Source: Halictus rubicundus (taxonomy: Eukaryota > Arthropoda > Insecta > Hymenoptera > Halictidae). Taken from it: DNA of 64,000 bases. This document shows positions 42,501-54,593 of the stretch, piece by piece. Position 1 is the stretch's first letter, and every line of letters starts with the position of its first letter. Where the stretch lies: the NCBI RefSeq assembly GCF_050948215.1, contig NW_027488781.1, positions 248,001 through 312,000 of the forward strand, given 5' to 3'. The notes under the pieces were generated by a model. That model was not told where the DNA came from. It ran no database searches and worked only from the letters and a program-made list of their open reading frames with translations. The position numbers and the translations under genes are program-made.

Positions 42501-45500
42501 TCGTATCCAATCCTCTATCCTATCCTATCCTCTATTCTATCCTCTATCCTATCCTTTCCTCTATAATATCGTACACTCTATCCTATAATATCGTCTATCC
42601 GATCCTATTCTCTATCCTATCCTCTATCCTATCCTATCCTCTATCCTATCGTATCTTCTATCCTATCCTATCCTCTATCCTATCAAATCCCCTATCCTAT
42701 CCTCTGTACTATCCTATCCTATCCTCTGTACTATCCTATCCTCTATCCTGTCCTATCCTCTATCCTATCCTATCCTATCCTCTATCCTATCCTATCCTAT
42801 CCTCTATCCTATCCTATCCTCTATCCAACCCAGCGTCTATCCTATCTTATCCTCTATCCTATCCTATCCTATCCTATCCTCTGTCCTATTCTATCCTCTA
42901 TCCTATCCTATCGTCTATCCTATCCTATCCTCTATCCTATCCTATCCTCCATCCTATCCTATCCTCTATCCTGTCCTATCCTCTATCCTATCCTATCTTC
43001 TATCCTAGCCTATCCTCTATCCTATCCTATCCTCTATCCCATCCTATCCTCTATCCTATCCTCTATCCTATCCTATCCTCTATCCTATCCTATCCTCTGT
43101 CCTATCCCATCCTCTATCCTATCCTATCCTCTATCCTATCCTATCCTCTATCCTATCCTCTATCCTATCCTCTATCCTATCCTCTATCCTATCCTCTATC
43201 CTATCCTCTATCCTATCCTATCTTCTATCCTATCCTATCCTCTTTCCTATCAAATCCCCTATCCTATCCTCTATCCTATCCTATCCTATCCTATCCTCTA
43301 TCCTATCCTATCTTCTATCCCATCCTATCCTCTATCCTATCCTATCCTCTATCCTATCCTATCCTCTATCCTATCCTATCATCTATCCTCAATCCTATCC
43401 TTTCCTGTATCCTATCCATTCCTCTATCCTATCCTGTCCTCTATCCTATCCTATCCTCTATCCTATCCTTTCCTGTATCCTATCCTATCCACTATCCTCT
43501 ATCCTATCGAATCCTCTGTCCTATCCTATCCTCTATCCTATCGTCTATCCTATCCTATCCTCTATCCTATCCTCTATCCTATCCTATCTTCCATCCTATC
43601 CTATCCTCTATCCTATCAAATCCCCTATCCTATCAAATCCTCTATCCTATCCTCTATCCTATCCTATCCTCTATCCTATCCTTTCCTCTATCCTATCCTA
43701 TCCTCTATCCTATCCTATCCTATCCTCTATCCTATCCTATCCTCTATCCTATCCTATCCTCTATCCTATCCTATCTTCTATCCTATCCTATCCGCTATCC
43801 TATCAAATCCCCTATCCTATCCTCTATCCTACCCTATCCTCTATCCTATCCTATCATCTATCCTCAATCCTATCCTTTCCTGTATCCTATCCATTCCTCT
43901 ATCCTATCCTATCCAATCCCCTATCCTATCCTCTATCCAATCCTATCCTCAATCCTATCCTTTCCTGTATCCTATCCTATCCTCTATCCTCTATCCTATC
44001 CTATTCTCTACCCTATCATATCCTCTATCCTATAATATCCTCTATCCTATCCTATCCTCTATCCAATCATCTGTCGTATCCTATCCTCTATCCTATCCTA
44101 TCCTCTATCCTACCCTATCCTCTATCCTATCCTATCCTCTATACTATCCAATCCTCTATCCTATCCTATCCTCAAACCTATCCTATCCTCTATCCTATCC
44201 TATCGTCTATCCTATCCTATCCTATCCTCTATCCTATCAATTCCCCTATCCTATCAAATCCTCTATCCTATCCTATCGACTATCCTATCCTATCCTATCC
44301 TATCCTCTATCCTATCCTATCTTCTATCCCATCCTATCCTCTATCCTATCCTATCCTCTATATTATCCTATCTTCTATCCTATCCTATCCTCTATCCTAT
44401 CAAATCCCCTATCCTATCCTCTATCCTATCGTATCGTCTATGCTATCCTCTATCCAATCCTATCCTCTATCCTATCCTATCCTCTATCCTATCAAATCCT
44501 CTATCCTATCCTCTCCTCTACCCTATCCAATCCTCTATCCTATCCTATCCTCTATCCTATCCTATCCTCTATCCTATCCTATCGTCAATCCTGTCCTATC
44601 CTCTATCGTATCCTATCCTCTATCCTATCCTATCTTCTATCCTATCCTATCCTCCTCCCTATGAAATCCCATATCCTATCCTCTGTCCTATCCTATCCTC
44701 TATCCTATCCTATCCTCTATCCTATCCTATCCTCTATCCTATCCTATCCTCTATCCTATCCTATCGTCTATCCTATCCTCTATCCTATCCTATCCCCTAT
44801 CCAATCCTATCCTCAATCCTATCCTTTCCTGTATCCTGTCCTATCCTGTATCCTCTATCCTATCGTATCCTCTACCCTATCATATCCTCTATCCTATCCT
44901 ATCCTCTATCCTATCCTATCCTCTATCCTATCCTATCCTCTATCCTTTCCTATCCTCTATCCTATCCTCTATCCTAGCCTATCCTCTATCCTATCCTATC
45001 CAATCCCCTATCCTATCCTCTATCCAATCCTATCCTCAATCCTATCCTTTCCTGTATCCTATCCTATCCTCTATCCTCTATCCTATCCAATCCTCTGTCC
45101 TATCCTATCCTCTATCCTATCCTATCGTGTATCCTATCCTATCGTGTATCCTATCCTCTATCCTATCCTATCCTCTATCCCATCAAATCCCCTATCCTAT
45201 CCTCTGTCCTATCCTATCCTCTATCCTATCCTATCCTCTATCCTATCCTATCCTCTTTTCCTATCCTATCCTCTATCCTATCCTATCCTCTATCCTATCC
45301 TATCTTCTATCCTATCCTATCCTCCACCCTATGAAATCCCATATCCTATCCTCTGTCCTGTCCTATCCTCTATCCTATCCTATCCTCTATCCTATCCTAT
45401 CCTCTATCCTATCCTATCCTCTATCCTATCCTATCCTCTATCCTATCTTCTATTCTATCCTATCCTCTATCCTTTCCCATCCTCTATCCTATCCTCTATC

Positions 45501-48500
45501 CTAGCCTATCCTCTATCCTATCCTATCCAATCCCCTATCCTATCCTCTATCCAATCCTATCCTCAATCCTATCCTTTCCTGTATCCTATCCTATCCTCTA
45601 TCCTCTATCCTATCCAATCCTCTGTCCTATCCTATCCTCTATCCTATCCTATCGTGTATCCTATCCTATCGTGTATCCTATCCTCTATCCTATCCTATCC
45701 TCTATCCCATCAAATCCCCTATCCTATCCTCTGTCCTATCCTATCCTCTATCCTATCCTATCCTCTATCCTATCCTATCCTCTATCCTATCCTATCCTCT
45801 ATCCTATCCTATCCTCTATCCTATCCTATCCTCTATCCTATCCTATCTTCTATCCTATCCTATCCTCCACCCTATGAAATCCCATATCCTATCCTCTGTC
45901 CTATCCTATCCTCTATCCTATCCTATCCTCTATCCTATCCTATCCTCTATCCTATCCTATCCTGTATCCTATCTTCTATTCTATCCTATCCTCTATCCTA
46001 TCCTATCCTGTATCCCATCCTATCCTCTATCGTCTATCGTATCCAATCCTCTATCCTATCCTATCCTCTATTCTATCCTCTATCCTATCCTATCCCCTAT
46101 AATATCGTACACTCTATCCTATAATATCGTCTATCCGATCCTATTCTCTATCCTATCCTCTATCCTATCCTATCCTCTATCCTATCCTATCCTCTATCCT
46201 ATCGTATCTTCTATCCTATCCTATCCTCTATCCTATCAAATCCCCTATCCTATCCTCTGTACTATCCTATCCTCTATCCTGTCCTATCCTCTATCCTATC
46301 CTATCCTATCCTCTATCCTATCCTATCCTATCCTCTATCCTATCCTATCCTCTATCCAACCCAGCGTCTATCCTATCTTATCCTCTATCCTATCCTATCC
46401 TATCCTATCCTCTGTCCTATTCTATCCTCTATCCTATCCTATCGTCTATCCTATCCTATCCTCTATCCTATCCTATCCTCCATCCTATCCTATCCTCTAT
46501 CCTGTCCTATCCTCTATCCTATCCTATCTTCTATCCTAGCCTATCCTCTATCCTATCAAATCCCCTATCCTATCCTCTATCCTATCCTATCCTCTATCCT
46601 ATCCTATCCTCTATCCTATCCTATCTTTTATCCTATCCTATCCTCTATCCTATCCTATCGTCTATCCTATCCTATCCTCTATCCTATCCTATCCTCTATC
46701 CTATCCTATCCTCTATCCTATCCTATCTTCCATCCTATCCTATCCTCTATCCTCTATCCTATCCAATCCTCTGTCCTATCCTATCCTCTATCCTATCCTA
46801 TCGTGTATCCTATCCTATCGTGTATCCTATCCTCTATCCTATCCTATCCTCTATCCCATCAAATCCCCTATCCTATCCTCTGTCCTATCCTATCCTCTAT
46901 CCTATCCTATCCTCTATCCTATCCTATCTTCTATCCTATCCTATCCTCCACCCTATGAAATCCCATATCCTATCCTCTGTCCTGTCCTATCCTCTATCCT
47001 ATCCTATCCTCTATCCTATCCTATCCTCTATCCTATCCTATCCTCTATCCTATCCTATCCTCTATCCTATCCTATCCTCTATCCTATCGTATCCTCTATC
47101 CTATCTTCTATTCTATCCTATCCTCTATCCTATCCTATCCACTATCCTATCCTATCCTCTATCCTATCCTATCCTCTATCATATCAAATCCCCTATCCTA
47201 TCCTCTATCCTATCCTATCCTGTATCCTATCCTATCCTCTATCGTCTATCGTATCCAATCCTCTATCCTATAAATCCCCTATCCTATCAAATCCTCTATC
47301 CTATCCTCTATCCTATCCTATCTTCTATCCTATCCTATCCTCTATCCTATCCTATCCTCTATCCTATCCTATCCTCTATATTATCCTATCTTCTATCCTA
47401 TCCTATCCTCTATCCTATCAAATCCCCTATCCTATCCACTATCCTATCGTATCGTCTATGCTATCCTCTATCCAATCCTATCCTCTATCCTATCCTATCC
47501 TCTATCCTATCAAATCCTCTATCCTATCCTCTCCTCTATCCTATCCAATCCTCTATCCTATCCTATCCTCTATCCTATCCTATCCTCTATCCTATCCTAT
47601 CGTCAATCCTGTCCTATCCTCTATCCTATCCTATCCTCTATCCTATCCTCTATCCTAGCCTATCCTCTATCCTATCCAATCCAATCCCCTATCCTATCCT
47701 CTATCCAATCCTATCCTCAATCCTATCCTTTCCTGTATCCTATCCTATCCTCTATCCTCTATCATATCCAATCCTCTGTACTATCCTATCCTCTATCCTA
47801 TCCTATCGTGTATCCTATCCTCTATCCTATCAAATCCCCTATCCTATCCTCTGTCCTATCCTATCCTCTATCCTATCCTATCCTCTATCCTATCCAATCC
47901 TCTGTCCTATCCTATCCTCTATCCTATCCTATCGTGTATCCTATCCTATCGTGTATCCTATCCTCTATCCTATCCTATCCTCTATCCCATCAAATCCCCT
48001 ATCCTATCCTCTGTCCTATCCTATCCTCTATCCTATCCTATCCTCTATCCTATCCTATCCTCTATCCTATCCTATCCTCTATCCTATCCTATCCTCTATC
48101 CTATCCTATCTTCTATCCTATCCTATCCTCCACCCTATGAAATCCCATATCCTATCCTCTGTCCTATCCTATCCTCTATCCTATCCTATCCTCTATCCTA
48201 TCCTATCCTCTATCCTATCCTATCCTCTATCCTATCTTCTATTCTATCCTATCCTCTATCCTATCCTATCCTGTATCCTATCCTATCCTCTATCGTCTAT
48301 CGTATCCAATCCTCTATCCTATCCTATCCTCTATTCTATCCTCTATCCTATCCTATCCTCTATAATATCGTACACTCTATCCTATAATATCGTCTATCCG
48401 ATCCTATTCTCTATCCTATCCTCTATCCTATCCTATCCTCTATCCTATCCTATCCTCTATCCTATCGTATCTTCTATCCTATCCTATCCTCTATCCTATC

Positions 48501-48760
48501 AAATCCCCTATCCTATCCTCTGTACTATCCTATCCTCTATCCTGTCCTATCCTCTATCCAACCCAGCGTCTATCCTATCTTATCCTCTATCCTATCCTAT
48601 CCTATCCTATCCTATCCTCTATCCTATTCTATCCTCTATCCTATCCTATCGTCTATCCTATCCTATCCTCTATCCTATCCTATCGTCTATCCTATCCTCT
48701 ATCCTATCCTATCCTCTTTCCTATCCTATCCTCTATCCTATCCTATCTTCTATCCTATAA
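39501..48760 (+). repeat. 17-bp satellite section with ATGAAATCCCATATCC marker duplications
   Basis: Satellite with repeated blocks of about 1 to 4 kb. The marker monomer pair containing ATGAAATCCCATATCC occurs at 39549, about 40140, about 40432, 41669, 42355, 44661, about 45331, 45874, about 46955 and about 48138. The rare CAACCCAGCG variant appears at 42826, 46357 and 48559 (and later at 49721 and 57597). Offsets are mixed (for example 41669 to 45874 is 4,205 bp), indicating overlapping duplications, not one clean period. The block near 39935 also resembles one near 19445, about 20.5 kb away. No gene is visible. Confidence 0.92.
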
Positions 48761-49940
48761 TATCCTCTATCCTATCCTTTCCTGTATCCTATCCTATCCT
48801 ATCCTCTATCCTATCCTATCTTCTATCCTATCCTATCCTCTATCCTATCCTATCGTCTATCCTATCCAATCCTCTATCCTATCCTATCCTCTATCCTATC
48901 CTATCCTCTATCCTATCCAATCCTCTATCCTATCCTATCATCTATCCTCAATCCTATCCTTTCCTGTATCCTATCCAATCCTCTATCCTATCCTGTCATC
49001 TATCCTATCCTATCCTCTATCCCATCCTATCCTCTATCCTATCCTATCGTCTATCCTATCCTCGATCCTATCCTATCCTCTATCCTATCCTATCCTCTAT
49101 CCTATCCTGTCCTCTATCCTATCCTATCCTCTATCCTATCCTCTATCCTAATCTATCCTCTATCCTATCCTGTCCAATCCCCTATCCTATGCTCTATCCT
49201 ATCCTACCCTCTATAATATCGTATACTCTATCATATCCTATCCTCTATCCTATCGTATCCTCGATCCTATCCTATCCTCTAACCTATTCTCTCCCCTATC
49301 CTATCCTATCCTCTATCCTATCCTATCCTCTATCCTATCCTATCCTCTATCCTATCCTATCGTCTATCCTATCCTCTATCCTATCCTATCCTCTTTCCTA
49401 TCCTATCCTCTATCCTATCCTATCTTCTATCCTATAATATCCTCTATCCTATCCTTTCCTGTATCCTATCCTATCCTATCCTCTATCCTATCCTATCTTC
49501 TATCCTATCCTATCCTCTATCCTATCCTATCGTCTATCCTATCCAATCCTCTATCGTATCCTATCCTCTATCCTATCCTATCCCCTATCCTATCCTATCC
49601 TCTATCCTATCCTATCCTCTATCCTATCGTATTTTCTATCCTATCCTATCCTCTATCCTATCAAATCCCCTATCCTATCCTCTGTACTATCCTATCCTCT
49701 ATCCTGTCCTATCCTCTATCCAACCCAGCGTCTATCCTATCTTATCCTCTATCCTATCCTATCCTATCCTATCCTCTATCCTATTCTATCCTCTATCCTA
49801 TCCTATCGTCTATCCTATCCTATCCTCTATCCTATCCTATCCTCCATCCTATCCTATCCTCTATCCTATCCTATCGTCTATCCTATCCTCTATCCTATCC
49901 TTTCCTCTATCCTATCCTATCCTCTATCCTATCCTATCGT

Positions 49941-50600
49941 CTATCCTATCCTATCCTCTATCCTATCCTATCCTCTATCCTATCCAATCCTCTATCCTAT
50001 CCTATCATCTATCCTCAATCCTATCCTTTCCTGTATTCTATCCAATCCTCTATCCTATCCTGTCATCTATCCTATCCTATCCTCTATCCCATCCTATCCT
50101 CTATCCTATCCTATCGTCTATCCTATCCTCGATCCTATCCTATCCTGTATCCTATCCTATCCTCTATCCTATCCTGTCCTCTATCCTATCCTATCCTCTA
50201 TCCTATCCTCTATCCTAATCTATCCTCTATCCTATCCTGTCCAATCCCCTATCCTATGCTCTGTCCTACCCTACCCTCTATAATATCGTATACTCTATCA
50301 TATCCTATCCTCTATCCTATCGTATCCTCGATCCTATCCTATCCCCTAACCTATTCTCTCCCCTATCCTATCCTATCCTCTATCCTATCCTATCCTCTAT
50401 CCTATCCTATCGTCTATCCTATCCTCTATCCTATCCTATCCTCTTTCCTATCCTATCCTCTATCCTATCCTATCTTCTATCCTATAATATCCTCTATCCT
50501 ATCCTTTCCTGTATCCTATCCTATCCTATCCTCTATCCTATCCTATCTTCTATCCTATCCTATCCTCTATCCTATCCTATCGTCTATCCTATCCAATCCT
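49941..50600 (+). repeat. 660-bp tandem duplication, copy 1
   Basis: Direct tandem copy: sequence from 49941 to 50644 matches 50601 to 51304 at an offset of exactly 660 bp. I count six single-base differences in 704 bp, among them TTCTA/TCCTA at about 50037 and CCCC/CCTC at about 50345. The unit contains the GTATACTC-TATCATATCC variant pair and a GTATCCTCGATCC variant. Related copies lie near 48900-49500 and 57870-58440. Confidence 0.88.
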
Positions 50601-51304
50601 CTATCCTATCCTATCCTCTATCCTATCCTATCCTCTATCCTATCCAATCCTCTATCCTATCCTATCATCTATCCTCAATCCTATCCTTTCCTGTATCCTA
50701 TCCAATCCTCTATCCTATCCTGTCATCTATCCTATCCTATCCTCTATCCCATCCTATCCTCTATCCTATCCTATCGTCTATCCTATCCTCGATCCTATCC
50801 TATCCTCTATCCTATCCTATCCTCTATCCTATCCTGTCCTCTATCCTATCCTATCCTCTATCCTATCCTCTATCCTAATCTATCCTCTATCCTATCCTGT
50901 CCAATCCCCTATCCTATGCTCTATCCTATCCTACCCTCTATAATATCGTATACTCTATCATATCCTATCCTCTATCCTATCGTATCCTCGATCCTATCCT
51001 ATCCTCTAACCTATTCTCTCCCCTATCCTATCCTATCCTCTATCCTATCCTATCCTCTATCCTATCCTATCGTCTATCCTATCCTCTATCCTATCCTATC
51101 CTCTTTCCTATCCTATCCTCTATCCTATCCTATCTTCTATCCTATAATATCCTCTATCCTATCCTTTCCTGTATCCTATCCTATCCTATCCTCTATCCTA
51201 TCCTATCTTCTATCCTATCCTATCCTCTATCCTATCCTATCGTCTATCCTATCCAATCCTCTATCGTATCCTATCCTCTATCCTATCCTATCCTCTATCC
51301 TATC
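50601..51304 (+). repeat. 660-bp tandem duplication, copy 2
   Basis: Second copy, immediately following the first and extending about 44 bp into a third repeat of the phase before diverging at 51305 (CCTATCG versus CCAATCC). Its high similarity to copy 1 indicates a recent event. Confidence 0.88.
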
Positions 51305-53227
51305 CTATCGTCTATCCTATCCTCTATCCTATCCTATCACCTATCCAATCCTATCCTCAATCCTATCCTTTCCTGTATCCTATCCTATCCTGTATCCTCT
51401 ATCCTATCGTATCCTCTACACTATCATATCCTCTTTCCTAACCTATCCTCTATCCTATCCTATCCTCTATCCTATCCTATCCTCTATCCTTTCCTATCCT
51501 CTATCCTATCCTCTATCCTAGCCTATCCTCTATCCTATCCTATCCAATCCCTTATCCTATTCTCTATCCAATCCTATCCTCAATCCTATCCTTTCCTGTA
51601 TCCTATCCTATCCTCTATCCTCTATCCTATCCTATCCCCTATCCAATCCTATCCTCAATCCTATCCTTTCCTGTATCCTATCCTATCCTGTATCCTCTAT
51701 CCTATCGTATCCTCTACCCTATCATATCCTCTATCCTAACCTATCCTCTATCCTATCCTATCCTCTATCCTATCCTATCCTCTATCCTTTCCTATCCTCT
51801 ATCCTATCCTCTATCCTAGCCTATCCTCTATCCTATCCTATCCAATCCCTTATCCTATTCTCTATCCAATCCTATCCTCAATCCTATCCTTTCCTGTATC
51901 CTATCCTATCCTCTATCCTCTATCCTATCCAATCCTCTGTCCTATCCTATCCTCTATCCTATCCTATCGTGTATCCTATCCTATCGTGTATCCTATCCTC
52001 TATCCTATCCTATCCTCTGTCCTATCCTATCCTCTATCCTATCCTATCGTGTATCCTATCCTATCCTCTATCCTATCCTATCCTCTATCCTATCCTATCG
52101 TCAATCCTGTCCTATCCTCTATCCTATCCTATCCTCTATCCTATCCTCTATCCTAGCCTATCCTCTATCCTATCCAATCCAATCCCCTATCCTATCCTCT
52201 ATCCAATCCTATCCTCAATCCTCTCCTTTCCTGTATCCTATCCTATCCTCTATCCCCTATCCTATCCTCTATCCTATCCTATCCTCTATCCTATCCTATC
52301 GTCTATCCTATCCTCTATCCTATCCTATCACCTATCCAATCCTATCCTCAATCCTATCCTTTCCTGTATCCTATCCTATCCTGTATCCTCTATCCTATCG
52401 TATCCTCTACCCTATCATATCCTCTTTCCTAACCTATCCTCTATCCTATCCTATCCTCTATCCTATCCTATCCTCTATCCTTTCCTATCCTCTATCCTAT
52501 CCTCTATCCTAGCCTATCCTCTATCCTATCCTATCCAATCCCTTATCCTATTCTCTATCCAATCCTATCCTCTATCCTATCCTTTCCTGTATCCTATCCT
52601 ATCCTCTATCCTCTATCCTATCCTATCCCCTATCCAATCCTATCCTCAATCCTATCCTTTCCTGTATCCTATCCTATCCTGTATCCTCTATCCTATCGTA
52701 TTCTCTACCCTATCATATCCTCTATCCTAACCTATCCTCTATCCTATCCTATCCTCTATCCTATCCTATCCTCTATCCTTTCCTATCCTCTATCCTATCC
52801 TCTATCCTAGCCTATCCTCTATCCTATCCTATCCAATCCCTTATCCTATTCTCTATCCAATCCTATCCTCAATCCTATCCTTTCCTGTATCCTATCCTAT
52901 CCTCTATCCTCTATCCTATCCAATCCTCTGTCCTATCCTATCCTCTATCCTATCCTATCGTGTATCCTATCCTATCGTGTATCCTATCCTCTATCCTATC
53001 CTATCCTCTGTCCTATCCTATCCTCTATCCTATCCTATCGTGTATCCTATCCTCTATCCTATCAAATCCCCTATCCTATCCTCTGTCCTATCCTATCCTC
53101 TGTCCTATCCTATCCTCTATCCTATCCTATCGTGTATCCTATCCTCTATCCTATCAAATCCCCTATCCTATCCTCTATCCTATCCTATCGTCTATCCTAT
53201 CCTATCCTCTATCCTATCCTATCCTCT

Positions 53228-53231
53228 ATCC
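53228..53231. repeat. Target site duplication ATCC, left, insertion copy 1
   Basis: ATCC directly precedes the TG end of the element; the same ATCC directly follows the CA end at 54603-54606. Deleting the element and one ATCC leaves a canonical 17-bp monomer, which supports a true 4-bp duplication rather than chance. Confidence 0.75.
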
Positions 53232-53240
53232 TGTAACCGT
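53232..53240 (+). repeat. Terminal inverted repeat, left (copy 1)
   Basis: TGTAACCGT, perfectly inverted at 54594-54602. The match stops at nine bases on the inner side (ATCG against TTTA). A further direct copy of the same 9-mer lies inside the element at 54467-54475. Confidence 0.85.
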
Positions 53241-53267
53241 ATCGATTACATGTCGATATGTATCGAT
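53241..53267 (+). other. Imperfect stem-loop next to the left terminus
   Basis: ATCGATTACAT (53241-53251) pairs with ATGTATCGAT (53258-53267) apart from one bulged T, around a 6-nt spacer. It begins at the first base after the terminal repeat. Structure near an LTR end could matter for integrase binding, but that is inference; ATCGAT is self-palindromic and raises the chance of coincidence. The same sequence is at 62029-62055. Confidence 0.5.
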
Positions 53268-53327
53268 CGGGCGACGTGTCGCATGAGCAACGCGGACCCC
53301 CACCACGACGTCCCTGGTCGTCCCGTC

Positions 53328-53348
53328 ATCCTTCTCTTAAGGAAGGAT
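53328..53348 (+). other. Hairpin with 7-bp arms
   Basis: ATCCTTC (53328-53334) and GAAGGAT (53342-53348) are perfect reverse complements around TCTTAAG. A weaker 5-bp hairpin, ACGAC/GTCGT, lies just upstream at 53305-53321. Both recur in copy 2 at +8,788. Confidence 0.5.
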
Positions 53349-53501
53349 CGCAGGATCCCCCACTAATTAGCGTGCGCGCGCATCGATCCCCACGCGATAC
53401 GGATCGAATGAGGTCGATGCGCAAGAGAATTAGAGCACTCTACGTCTGGGCGCGAGCTTGTGCGGGTTCGAGAATTTCGGGCTGTTCGGTACGCGGCGAG
53501 C

Positions 53502-53600
53502 GAGTCAAACCGACTCAGGGGCGATACAGTCAAACCGACTGCGTTCCTTCGTCTCGCGATATCCTCAAACCGAGGAAGTGTCGTACAAACCGTACGACAC
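53502..53600 (+). other. Cluster of four hairpins sharing an AAACC loop (copy 1)
   Basis: Four inverted repeats occur within 99 bp, each with a different stem but the same five-base loop AAACC closed by a C-G pair. Hairpin 1: GAGTC/GACTC at 53502-53516. Hairpin 2: CAGTC/GACTG at 53527-53541. Hairpin 3: TCCTC/GAGGA at 53562-53576. Hairpin 4: GTGTCGTAC/GTACGACAC (nine pairs) at 53578-53600. All stems are perfect. Changed stem sequence with preserved pairing is what a selected RNA or cruciform structure looks like. The cluster lies upstream of the TATA-like run, so in an LTR it would fall in U3 and appear near the 3' end of a full-length transcript. A role as a protein-binding or packaging element is inference; I do not recognise a named family. 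Confidence 0.75.
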
Positions 53601-53722
53601 GGGTCCATAAAGTCCTACGAGCGGCAATCATCGGCCGTAGCGATCAATTAAGAAATAACTCCAACGAGACGAGGGAAACTGCGTCGGTCTCGAGCCGTAT
53701 TCTCCACGAAAAGAAGCTAATT

Positions 53723-54160
53723 CTCACGTTCGTCCGGGAAATTCGCGATACGGTAATCAGAGTAAGTACGGTTAACGTCTTTCCACCGATACCGGATAGT
53801 CTCCGAACCCACTGACTAGTGACGACGGAGACGATCCTCAGGGTCGGGTGTCTGACCGACGCCTTGTACGTGTCGTCATTCGGGCACTTCCTGCGCCAGC
53901 AACGAGTGCTCGTATGCTACGACGGCTCACGTTCGTTCGGGGAATTCGCGATACGGTCATCTGAGTAAGTACGGTTAACGTCTTTCCACCGATACCGGAT
54001 AGTCTCCGAACCCACTGACTAGTGACGACGGAGACGATCCTCAGGGTCGGGTGTCTGACCGACGCCTCGTACGTGTCGTCATTCGGGCACTTCCTGCGTC
54101 AGCAACGAGTGCTCGTATGCTACGACGGCTCACGTTCGTTCGGGAAATTCGCGATACGGT
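53723..54160 (+). repeat. 203-bp tandem repeat inside the element (copy 1)
   Basis: The unit starts with CTCACGTTCG at 53723, 53926 and 54129, giving two full 203-bp units (53723-53925, 53926-54128) and a 32-bp partial third (54129-54160). The full units differ at about six positions. Each carries GTAAGTACGGTTAACGTC and a small hairpin (GTCGG/CCGAC at 53843-53860 in unit 1). Tandem repeats of this size are common in LTR U3 regions, where they can act as enhancers. No coding role is visible. Confidence 0.88.
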
Positions 54161-54338
54161 GACACGATCAAAGCATCCGAAAGGGACCCAGACGTGGAGC
54201 CAAGATAGGGCTCGGGCAACTGCCTATGCGAAGGCACTATTCGACGTAGTCGCGATCGACTGGGCGCGAATTGCGAACAATACTGATCCCGCAACCGTCG
54301 TGCTGAGGATACTGTACTCATAAAGATTTCGATTATTG

Positions 54339-54348
54339 TATATATATA
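54339..54348 (+). promoter_or_regulatory. TATA-like run, candidate LTR promoter
   Basis: TATATATATA is the only clear AT-alternating run in an otherwise CpG-rich element and lies about 1.1 kb into its 1,371 bp. In an LTR this would be the U3 TATA box, with transcription starting about 25-30 bp downstream. No initiator or start-site data support it, and alternating TA can arise by chance. Copy 2 has the same run at 63127-63136. Confidence 0.4.
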
Positions 54349-54432
54349 CCAAGCATAACAGAATATATCTTACTTCTACCTCCAATATCGTCTCCGAATG
54401 ATTCAAGTTAGTTTGAACCTCTCCGTCTTCCA

Positions 54433-54446
54433 GTGCCTGGAGGCAC
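54433..54446 (+). other. Tight hairpin downstream of the TATA-like run
   Basis: GTGCC (54433-54437) and GGCAC (54442-54446) pair around the tetraloop TGGA. If the TATA-like run is the promoter, this would lie in the transcribed leader. Present unchanged in copy 2 at 63221-63234. Confidence 0.45.
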
Positions 54447-54466
54447 GAACCTTGTCTTACTAGGGT

Positions 54467-54475
54467 TGTAACCGT
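54467..54475 (+). repeat. Internal copy of the terminal 9-mer
   Basis: TGTAACCGT, identical to the left terminus, occurs 128 bp before the right end and in the direct orientation. With the right terminus it therefore bounds a 136-bp segment with its own 9-bp inverted ends. It may be a second terminus-like site or a remnant of a nested or shortened element. Copy 2: 63255-63263. Confidence 0.6.
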
Positions 54476-54587
54476 CCCTATCTATCTATCAGAAGCTTAA
54501 CGTTGATACGATTTCTCTCACGTGCCTTCATAGTGTGGAGGCGACGGCGTGCGCGTGGAAAGACACGGCAGAAGCCAAGAGAAATAG

Positions 54588-54593
54588 AATAAA
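54588..54593 (+). promoter_or_regulatory. AATAAA, candidate polyadenylation signal
   Basis: AATAAA directly abuts the right terminal repeat. Cleavage 10-30 bp downstream would fall in the satellite, which is unusual for an LTR, where the poly(A) site lies before U5. It is therefore a weak candidate. Copy 2: 63376-63381. Confidence 0.3.

Larger units (their letters stand above)
48761..53231 (+). repeat. 17-bp satellite leading into the first insertion
   Basis: Satellite of the same monomer and orientation up to the insertion boundary. It contains a 660-bp tandem duplication (49941-51304), the CAACCCAGCG marker at 49721 and, from about 51270, the start of the 8,788-bp higher-order unit that carries the insertion. 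A block of about 1.5 kb at 51300-52765 recurs at 55937-57402 (offset 4,637) and at 60088-61553 (offset 8,788). No gene or RNA gene is visible. Confidence 0.93.

Noticed and set aside
2038..48411. Promoter or regulatory meaning for TATAAT-like strings in the marker monomers
   Set aside because: TATAATATC arises by point mutation of the satellite monomer and recurs only as part of duplicated blocks; no gene lies downstream.
1..53231. CRISPR array
   Set aside because: Repeats are contiguous 17-bp monomers without unique spacers, no cas genes are present, and the context is eukaryotic satellite.
53363..53608. 81-codon minus-strand frame and other short frames in the element (54051-54323, 54130-54321, 54224-54406)
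   Set aside because: Short, mutually overlapping and without family features; expected by chance in CpG-rich sequence.
53258..53815. 185-codon open frame inside the inserted element
   Set aside because: Arg- and Ser-rich, no recognisable domain, overlapped by open frames in other phases and on the minus strand, and it crosses the hairpin cluster and a tandem repeat. Identity to 62046-62603 only reflects recent duplication.
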